A stretch of 11,184 bases of DNA, taken from assembly GCA_024691265.1 (NCBI GenBank), contig JAILNT010000403.1, forward strand, positions 1 to 11,184, given 5' to 3'. Below are positions 6,227 to 11,184 of this stretch, one piece after another (the stretch's first letter is position 1; each line of letters begins with the position of its first letter). The stretch is from Treponema sp. (GTDB taxonomy: Bacteria > Spirochaetota > Spirochaetia > Treponematales > Treponemataceae). The notes beneath the pieces are model-generated. The model was not told the DNA's origin, did no database searches, and worked only from the letters and a program-made list of their open reading frames with translations. Both the position numbers and the translations under genes were made by a program.

Positions 6227-7129
6227 TTAATTAAGCTTTGAATTCTTTTTTCTATATGTGCTTGCTGAAACTTTTTCGTGTTGTCTAAAACATACACAAA
6301 AAGCATTTACATCGTTAAAACCAGTTTGGAAACTAATTTCCTTTATTGAAAAATGTGTGGTCGAAAGTAGAAACTTTGCAGCAGCAAGTCGAATTGCAAT
6401 TAAATATTGATGAGGACTCATACCAATTTCTTTTGTAAACTTTCTTGTAAAATGATAAAGACTCATATCAGCAATTTTTGCAAGAGAAGATAATTGTAAT
6501 GCTTCAGAATAGTGTTCGCTTATATGATTTGCAGCCCTTTGAATTCCCCCAGGAGAAAACATGTCAGTTACACAGTCAATCATAACAGCACCTTCTTTTT
6601 CCTCTTGTGTATAAGCTACAGTAGAAACAAGTTTAGTAAGTAAGGTGTTAATCTTAATATTAAGACAGGCTTCGCTTAGATATTGTTTATTTTTTAAACC
6701 GTTATAAATAAATTCTAATTCCTTTAAAATCATATTTCTTTGCTTTTCTTTTAAATTAAATACAAAGCCATATTTTTCATTCAAAACAGAAAAAAAATCT
6801 TCCGCAAGCTTTCCTGCAAAATGGAGCCATAAAGAAGAAAAACCTTTATCATCATAACTTTCATAGCCATGATTTAAGCGGCAATCAACCAGAATAAAAT
6901 TACCGGCTTTTGCAATAAAAGTTTTGTCTTCTATGATAATCTTACAGAAACCCTTTTCAATGTATAGTAATTGATAGTTGTCAAGATTACTTCTGTGCAT
7001 GCTATAGCCTGCTTTATAAGTATAATGCCCTGTGACAACAGGATATAGAAAAAGTTTTTTACCTAATGTGCTTGGCATGTAAAAATAATAATCCGAATCT
7101 GCTGTTACCTTGCTTTCAATTACATTCAT
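6227..7129 (-). CDS. AraC-family transcriptional regulator
   Basis: DNA-binding regulator of 300 residues. Residues about 25-120 look like an AraC-type cupin sensing domain (NYQLLYIEKGFCKIIIEDKT near 51-70, then LNHGYESY near 85-92). The C-terminal domain at about 195-294 has the two helix-turn-helix units: LSSLAKIADMSLYHFTRKFT (213-232) with GMSPHQYL (236-243), and IKEISFQTGFNDVNAFCVCF (262-281) ending in the usual TYRKK. Family members bind a sugar or other effector through the cupin and activate neighbouring genes. It is transcribed away from the GH53 galactanase across a 124-base gap, so that enzyme is the obvious target and galactose or galactan oligosaccharides the obvious effector class. 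This is inferred. The ATG is preceded by AAGGA 7 bases away. Confidence 0.92.
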   Translation of the reverse strand: MNVIESKVTADSDYYFYMPSTLGKKLFLYPVVTGHYTYKAGYSMHRSNLDNYQLLYIEKGFCKIIIEDKTFIAKAGNFILVDCRLNHGYESYDDKGFSSLWLHFAGKLAEDFFSVLNEKYGFVFNLKEKQRNMILKELEFIYNGLKNKQYLSEACLNIKINTLLTKLVSTVAYTQEEKEGAVMIDCVTDMFSPGGIQRAANHISEHYSEALQLSSLAKIADMSLYHFTRKFTKEIGMSPHQYLIAIRLAAAKFLLSTTHFSIKEISFQTGFNDVNAFCVCFRQHEKVSASTYRKKNSKLN

Positions 7130-7154
7130 AAAGAATTCCTTAATGCGAGTTTAA

Positions 7155-7182
7155 GATATACGAGCAAGTTTTTCAAATTCAA
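7155..7182 (-). promoter_or_regulatory. Possible promoter of the AraC-family gene
   Basis: On the minus strand TTGAAT (7182-7177) and TATATC (7160-7155) are 16 bases apart, 25 bases before the ATG. It overlaps the direct-repeat operator, which would allow self-repression. The match is moderate. Confidence 0.4.
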
Positions 7183-7194
7183 GGGCAAGTTTTT
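7164..7194. promoter_or_regulatory. Likely AraC-type operator: two direct repeats 21 bp apart
   Basis: GCAAGTTTTT occurs at 7164-7173 and again at 7185-7194, start to start exactly 21 bases, so both boxes face the same side of the helix. Directly repeated half-sites at about this distance are typical for AraC-family proteins. The pair lies in the divergent gap next to an AraC-family gene, and its right box ends 3 bases before the candidate -35 of the galactanase gene. Confidence 0.6.
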
Positions 7195-7197
7195 TAA

Positions 7198-7225
7198 TTG
7201 CGTTCAGCAGTAAATGACCTAAAAT
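7198..7225 (+). promoter_or_regulatory. Possible activator-dependent promoter of the galactanase gene
   Basis: TTGCGT (7198-7203) and TAAAAT (7220-7225) are 16 bases apart. The poor -35 box beside the operator fits a promoter that needs an activator. This is inferred from spacing and not proven. Confidence 0.4.
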
Positions 7226-7243
7226 TATAACATCAAATATTTT

Positions 7244-7249
7244 GAGGAG
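7244..7249 (+). promoter_or_regulatory. Ribosome binding site that sets the galactanase start
   Basis: GAGGAG lies 4 bases before the ATG at 7254. The frame also opens at a TTG at 7242, but that codon lies before this site. The ATG start also gives a proper lipoprotein signal peptide. Confidence 0.8.
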
Positions 7250-7253
7250 AATT

Positions 7254-8600
7254 ATGAAAGTAAAAGGAATTTGTTGTATATTTGCATTGATGCTTGTTTT
7301 TTTAGCTTGTTCAACAGTAACAGAAAGTGATGATGACGAAGATACAGCTTCAGAGGATTTAAACATAAGTCAAAATGCAGATGGTTCAACAACAGCAACA
7401 GCTTCTGATGGAACTGCCGTACAGAACATTACAAATAGTGACGGTACCATTAAAACGATTATAACCAATACAAAAGGAGCTCGCTATGAACTAATACGTA
7501 ATGAGAAGCCTAGTATTAACACAGAAACATGGGCAAGCGGATTTGATGCTTCATCAGTTAATCCCTTAGAAGTTCGTAAGGATAGTGACGGCACAGAAAA
7601 GCCATTTTTTAAAATCCTTGCTGATAATGGTGTAAATACAGTCCGCCTTCGTGTATGGGTTGAACCATATAAAGAAAATCTAGAAGTAAACAGTGACCTT
7701 GCTTGGAGCAGTGGCAGTGATACAGCAATCGTTATTGCACAGGCTGTTGCAGCTCAGAATGCAGGATTAAAAGTAATGATTGATTTCCATTATAGCGATT
7801 GTTGGGCAGACCCTGGAAAGCAAGTCATTCCTGCAAGTTGGCAAAAAGATTGTAATAACTCAGACCAATTAGCTTCAAAGGTAAGTTCTTATACAACAGA
7901 AGTTCTTGCATTGCTTTCACAGGCAGGAGTTACTCCTTCTTATGTACAGGTTGGAAATGAAATTAACCATGGTATGCTGGCTCATCAAAACTTAGTTAAA
8001 GGTAAAGGTGTAAATGCGTCCGATGCCATTTCCGGAAGCCGTCAGAATCAGGACTATGCAATAATGGCAAAATATGTAAAAGCCGGTTGTAATGCTGTAC
8101 GTAGCTTTAATCCAAATATAAAAATCGTAATACATGTTGCTCGTTCAAGTTATAATAATGCTACTATTGATGCATTAATGAAAAAAGGTGTAACTAATTT
8201 TGATATCATTGGATATTCATGGTATCCGGGATACGGACATGGTACACTTAAAGCTCTTGCTGATGATATAAAAAGTTATGTTGCTAAAGGAAAAGATGTT
8301 ATGGTTGTAGAAACTTCTGTACCTATTAGTAAAGGTGATATGAGCATGGAAAGAGCTTTTAATAATTATAAAGAAAATCCTACTGGTGCTATGTATTCAG
8401 ACCTTACTGTAAATGGCTCTTCATTAGCTTATAGTGTTGAAAATCAGAAAAATGCTTTACTACACACAATGGAAGAAGTTCACAAGGCAGGCGGCTTAGG
8501 TGTCTTTACCTGGGGTGGCGAAATGGGTATGGGAAACTGGTCAATGTTCCAGAACGGCAAAGCTCTTGCAAGTATGGAAGCATTTAATTACCGCCCATAA
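7254..8600 (+). CDS. GH53 arabinogalactan endo-beta-1,4-galactanase, lipoprotein
   Basis: Secreted, lipid-anchored glycoside hydrolase of 448 residues from the ATG at 7254. It cuts beta-1,4-galactan, the galactose side chains of pectin (rhamnogalacturonan I) and type I arabinogalactan. A basic, hydrophobic signal peptide ends in FLAC, with Cys19 the likely lipidated residue; the Phe at -3 is loose for a general lipobox but acceptable in spirochaetes. Residues 20-88 are an acidic, then Ser/Thr/Gly/Asp-rich spacer with repeated DGT or DGS units. The GH53 barrel covers about 89-448: RLRVWVEP (131-138), DFHYSDCWADPGKQ (177-190), the acid/base Glu236 in VGNEIN, and the nucleophile Glu353 in VVETS. 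FTWGGEMG (418-425) is near the end. The length suits a single GH53 domain with no carbohydrate-binding module. The divergent AraC-family gene probably controls it. Confidence 0.94.
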   Translation: MKVKGICCIFALMLVFLACSTVTESDDDEDTASEDLNISQNADGSTTATASDGTAVQNITNSDGTIKTIITNTKGARYELIRNEKPSINTETWASGFDASSVNPLEVRKDSDGTEKPFFKILADNGVNTVRLRVWVEPYKENLEVNSDLAWSSGSDTAIVIAQAVAAQNAGLKVMIDFHYSDCWADPGKQVIPASWQKDCNNSDQLASKVSSYTTEVLALLSQAGVTPSYVQVGNEINHGMLAHQNLVKGKGVNASDAISGSRQNQDYAIMAKYVKAGCNAVRSFNPNIKIVIHVARSSYNNATIDALMKKGVTNFDIIGYSWYPGYGHGTLKALADDIKSYVAKGKDVMVVETSVPISKGDMSMERAFNNYKENPTGAMYSDLTVNGSSLAYSVENQKNALLHTMEEVHKAGGLGVFTWGGEMGMGNWSMFQNGKALASMEAFNYRP

Positions 8601-8623
8601 TCTAAATAAATTACAGATAAATG

Positions 8624-8659
8624 AAACCGGAAAACAACTTTTTGTCTTCCGGTTTTTTT
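8624..8659 (+). terminator. Intrinsic terminator of the galactanase gene
   Basis: AAACCGGAA (8624-8632) pairs with TTCCGGTTT (8647-8655), and inner ACAA/TTGT pairing may extend it. A run of seven T (8653-8659) follows, 23 bases after the stop codon. Confidence 0.92.
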
Positions 8660-8693
8660 GTTTTTACTCAATAAAACTTTTTAAGAAACTCTT

Positions 8694-8709
8694 GTGAAAT
8701 TAATTTCAC
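8694..8709. repeat. Perfect 16-base palindrome downstream of res
   Basis: GTGAAATTAATTTCAC is fully self-complementary and lies 12 bases past the res stop. The word AATTTCACTT within it recurs at 8728-8737 across the end of res. It could help stop res transcription or be a protein site. No clear T-tract follows on the minus strand. Confidence 0.55.
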
Positions 8710-8721
8710 TTTTGAAAACTA

Positions 8722-10911
8722 TTAAAAAATTTCACTTAAAAGTTTCCAGCTGTCACTTCTAACATCATCACTGTATTCTTCAGTGCAAATCAAAAGTTCC
8801 ATACTGGCTTTATCTTGTCGGACAAAACCTCCGTGAAGATTGTGTTTTTTCAAATATTGCTTGAGAATTTCATGTTTTTTTGGTGAGAAAATATCTATAT
8901 CTTCGCTTGTACCAGTTTTATCGAAGCCTCCTTTAGTTTCGCAAATCCAAATTTCACCGCTAACGCTTAAAATGTAGTCCGGATAAAAAAGCTTTTGCCG
9001 CTTGGAATTATCCATATAAACAATTGAAAAGTATTCATCTCCTTTATCGCCGTTTTTGTACCACCAATCAACAGAAGGACAATTTTCACAGAATCGTTCA
9101 AAAAGTTTTTCTGGACTAGAACGAACTTCTGCAGAACTTAAATATCCCTGGTAAACATTTTTCTTGTATTCAGATTGCACTTTGCTTGCAGAATCAAAAG
9201 TAAACAAAGTGGACTGAGGAATAAAGAAAGGCTTTTCGCTTACAGTTTCAAGTTCAAGAGTGTTTCCTTGTTGTGCCGACATTGCAAAGCGGAAAGCATG
9301 ACGGAGTTCATCAAAATTATTAATAACAAAGGCATACCATTCTTTAATTGAAAGAGTCAAAAGCTTCTGCTTATACAAAAACTTACCCTCATTTGCAAAA
9401 AGTTTTCCAAGAATGGTAACGGTACTTGCATATTCAAGACCTATTTCAAGTCCAATTCTACCGACCCTGTTGTGAAATTCTCGTCCATGTGTGTGAGTGT
9501 TCATCTTTTCGCGAAAACGTACTTGATTGAGTTTTTCAGGACTTATATCAGAAATAAGAGTCGCTTTACCAGAATAACTAAGCCTTTCAATTTTGTCATT
9601 AAAAACGAAAGCCGATGTTTCAAGCCGGATTTTATTTTGAGCAGAATCCTTATCAAGATTGTATTTTGATTTAAAATACTCGGTGATGGACTTTAGAGCC
9701 TGTGCATCGTCTTGAGTGTCTAGAACCTGAGTTCTCTGTTCTTTAATAAGAGAAAACTTTTTATACTCGTTTTTTAAGAAAAGCGTTTTTGCCTGTAATG
9801 CATTTTTACCAAGAGCTGCTTTTGCACCCTGTGTAAATTTGCTATCAAAAGTGTAAAGGTAGCAGCTATCCAGTAAATCATTTCCATAGTGGTGAGCTTC
9901 CGGCATTCGTCTTATTCGCCCGATTGTCTGAATCTCAAAAGTTTCGTCCATTCCTTCCCGGAGTTTTACTAAAATGTGGGCACGAGGACAATCCCAGCCT
10001 GTAGCAACCGCCTGCTTTATAATTACTGCAAGCTGCTTTCCGTCATTCTTTTCAATGTTTTCAAGATTATCGTGACGATTAGAAAGCCAAACTGCAAGAC
10101 TTTCGTTTTCAATAGAAATTCCCTTGCTTTCAAAATATTCAATAACTGAATCTAAAAGGGCATCAGAATTATTTGGAAGCTGCACTACAATCAAAGGATT
10201 TACAAAAGAGCCAATAGAAGAAAAGGCAGCTGTAAGTTCAGCTTGCTTTTTCATGGCTTTTTCAAGAAGATAATTAGTAGGATTTTCATCTTCAACCAAA
10301 TTAGGGAAATCCTGATTTATCACTAGCAGTTTTTTTATTAAACCTTCTGCAATAACATCGCTTTCGCTCACTTCAATCAGCTTTGCACTTTTATCAATTA
10401 AAGGAGTGGCTGAACAGCGGATAATCTTATCTGTCTTAAAAAGCTGTACGATTGCATCTGATTTTTCTGTAAAATTCTGGTGACTTTCATCAATGATAAC
10501 CTTAAAATCCAAGCCTTTATTATGAGCCTTTTCTATCCATTCAAGAAAGTTTGTCCGCTCGCTGTCTTTAAGGGCGTTGTTACCTTTTTTGGTGAGTTTT
10601 TCCCAGTTGATAAAACAGCAGTCGTTTTCACAAAAGCCGCTTGTCATCACATCACTCAAAAGCTTTGTTGAAGCATTGTGAATATATAAGTCCATCTTGT
10701 GTTTACTTTGTTCTTCAAGATTACCTTTTCCAGGTGTAAGCCATACAAAAACGCTTTGCCCATGTCCCTTTACATATTCGCTCATAAAATGGGTAAGAAT
10801 AATGGTCTTACCGCTACCGGTCGGACTTTTCAAAATAATATCCCGACAGCTTTCTTCCATTGCAATCAAAAGTTCTTTTATAGCGTTCAGCTGGAATTTC
10901 ATCAGATTCAT
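8722..10911 (-). CDS. res: Type III restriction enzyme Res subunit (helicase plus PD-(D/E)XK nuclease)
   Basis: Cytoplasmic restriction subunit of 729 residues. With its Mod partner it forms an ATP-dependent complex that cuts unmodified DNA. Superfamily 2 helicase motifs run in order: FQ near the N-terminus, Walker A SPTGSGKT (29-36), WLTPGKGNLEEQS (57-69, typical of Res proteins), DESH (141-144), SAT (167-169), ATGWDCPRAH (303-312) and QTIGRIRRMPE (328-338). The nuclease is near the C-terminus, with PD at 644-645 and ETK at 658-660, a clear PD-(D/E)XK site. All key residues are present, so the protein looks active. It is shorter than the classic Res of EcoP1I and EcoP15I, which have roughly 970 residues. 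AGGAG overlaps the stop of the upstream gene and sits 8 bases before the ATG. It lies tail to tail with the galactanase gene. Confidence 0.9.
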   Translation of the reverse strand: MNLMKFQLNAIKELLIAMEESCRDIILKSPTGSGKTIILTHFMSEYVKGHGQSVFVWLTPGKGNLEEQSKHKMDLYIHNASTKLLSDVMTSGFCENDCCFINWEKLTKKGNNALKDSERTNFLEWIEKAHNKGLDFKVIIDESHQNFTEKSDAIVQLFKTDKIIRCSATPLIDKSAKLIEVSESDVIAEGLIKKLLVINQDFPNLVEDENPTNYLLEKAMKKQAELTAAFSSIGSFVNPLIVVQLPNNSDALLDSVIEYFESKGISIENESLAVWLSNRHDNLENIEKNDGKQLAVIIKQAVATGWDCPRAHILVKLREGMDETFEIQTIGRIRRMPEAHHYGNDLLDSCYLYTFDSKFTQGAKAALGKNALQAKTLFLKNEYKKFSLIKEQRTQVLDTQDDAQALKSITEYFKSKYNLDKDSAQNKIRLETSAFVFNDKIERLSYSGKATLISDISPEKLNQVRFREKMNTHTHGREFHNRVGRIGLEIGLEYASTVTILGKLFANEGKFLYKQKLLTLSIKEWYAFVINNFDELRHAFRFAMSAQQGNTLELETVSEKPFFIPQSTLFTFDSASKVQSEYKKNVYQGYLSSAEVRSSPEKLFERFCENCPSVDWWYKNGDKGDEYFSIVYMDNSKRQKLFYPDYILSVSGEIWICETKGGFDKTGTSEDIDIFSPKKHEILKQYLKKHNLHGGFVRQDKASMELLICTEEYSDDVRSDSWKLLSEIF

Positions 10912-10919
10912 AACTACAA

Positions 10920-10924
10920 CTCCT
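10920..10924 (-). promoter_or_regulatory. Ribosome binding site of res overlapping the mod stop
   Basis: On the minus strand TAGGAG holds both the upstream stop codon TAG (10925-10923) and the AGGAG site (10924-10920), 8 bases before the res ATG. Translation of the two genes is probably coupled. Confidence 0.8.
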
Positions 10925-11184
10925 AAGCATTCAATTCCGGATAGTAATATTGAGGAATAATCTTTATTTCGATACTGTTTTTCTTTAAAAGATTTTTCTG
11001 CTCTTTTGAAAGCAGTACATCATGACCAAGATAAAGTATTTTTGCAGTGCTTGAGCCATTTGAAAGCGACTTTTCAAATTCTGTCATTTCATCTTCTGTT
11101 AAAACAATGGCAATAGAAGCGTTATGGTCAAAATCCACTGCATTTTCAAGTTCTACCAGCTCACGAACATGAAGCAGCAGTTTA
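10923..11184 (-). CDS. mod: Probable type III DNA methyltransferase (Mod), C-terminal part
   Basis: The frame is open from the right edge of the window to the TAG at 10925-10923 and gives the last 86 residues of a longer protein, reading KLLLHVRELVELENA at the visible start and ending IPQYYYPELNA. There is no true start here: the first possible one in frame is a GTG within continuous coding sequence at 11138. No catalytic methyltransferase motif is visible, because these would lie further upstream. The call rests on position, 11 bases before res in the same direction as in type III mod-res operons, and on a tail that resembles the end of some type III Mod proteins (an ELVELE helix and a closing IPxYYY-x-EL segment) from memory. 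Mod would recognise and methylate the target site and guide Res. Another small partner protein is possible. Confidence 0.65.
   Translation of the reverse strand, partial: KLLLHVRELVELENAVDFDHNASIAIVLTEDEMTEFEKSLSNGSSTAKILYLGHDVLLSKEQKNLLKKNSIEIKIIPQYYYPELNA

Noticed and set aside
7242..7253. TTG start adding 4 residues to the galactanase
   Set aside because: It precedes the ribosome binding site at 7244-7249; the ATG at 7254 gives a normal lipoprotein signal peptide.
7151..7366. Minus-strand 71-codon frame across the divergent gap and the galactanase start
   Set aside because: It covers the signal peptide code of a clear gene and the operator region, has no family resemblance, and is better explained as a shadow.
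10697..10960. Plus-strand frames opposite the start of res
   Set aside because: They are antisense to the Walker A region of a clear helicase and show no family motif.
10923..11138. A complete 71-residue small protein starting at GTG 11138
   Set aside because: The frame continues without a stop to the window edge, and no ribosome binding site stands before the GTG, so it is the end of a longer gene.

Overview
The window is AT-rich, densely coding DNA that reads like a host-associated spirochaete, most likely an intestinal or rumen Treponema. The pointers are the style of the chemoreceptor signalling domains, a lipoprotein-anchored plant-cell-wall enzyme with a relaxed lipobox, and a sugar dehydrogenase that looks like those of gut Bacteroides. 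The genus is an inference from family resemblance; no rRNA or tRNA gene is present to fix it.

Left third (1-5255, all + strand): the end of a chemotaxis operon. It holds the 3' part of a CheY-like response regulator, then two receptor/adaptor modules in tandem: MCP1 (dCache-type sensor) with CheW1, and MCP2 (small helical sensor) with CheW2. Gaps are short, each gene has its own Shine-Dalgarno sequence, and no terminator is visible between them. The receptors differ completely in their sensor halves but are nearly identical over much of the signalling domain. Both end in the same DSDFEEF tail, which fits the aromatic-x-x-aromatic pentapeptide used elsewhere to tether CheR/CheB.

Middle (5256-8721): a short-chain dehydrogenase of the gluconate 5-dehydrogenase/KduD type, with a strong ribosome binding site and a GC-richer codon style, ends at an intrinsic terminator (6174-6213). 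Beyond it an AraC-family regulator (- strand) is divergent from a GH53 endo-beta-1,4-galactanase lipoprotein (+ strand). Their 124-bp intergenic region carries two identical 10-bp boxes exactly 21 bp apart, the geometry of AraC-type operators. The boxes lie between a plausible araC-type promoter and a plausible galactanase promoter. I infer that the regulator controls galactan use and its own expression. The galactanase ends at its own terminator (8624-8659).

Right third (8722-11184, - strand): a type III restriction-modification locus. The Res helicase/nuclease is complete, though on the short side. The C-terminal end of the upstream gene, probably the Mod methyltransferase, runs off the window edge. 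The two are coupled: the Mod stop codon overlaps the Res Shine-Dalgarno sequence.

Together the region links taste (chemoreceptors), food (pectic galactan and sugar-acid metabolism) and defence. The pieces are recognisable families. The parts most worth a second look are the receptor tails, the modular duplication and the AraC operator. No gap between genes exceeds about 125 bases, and I see no CRISPR array, insertion sequence, tRNA or rRNA.
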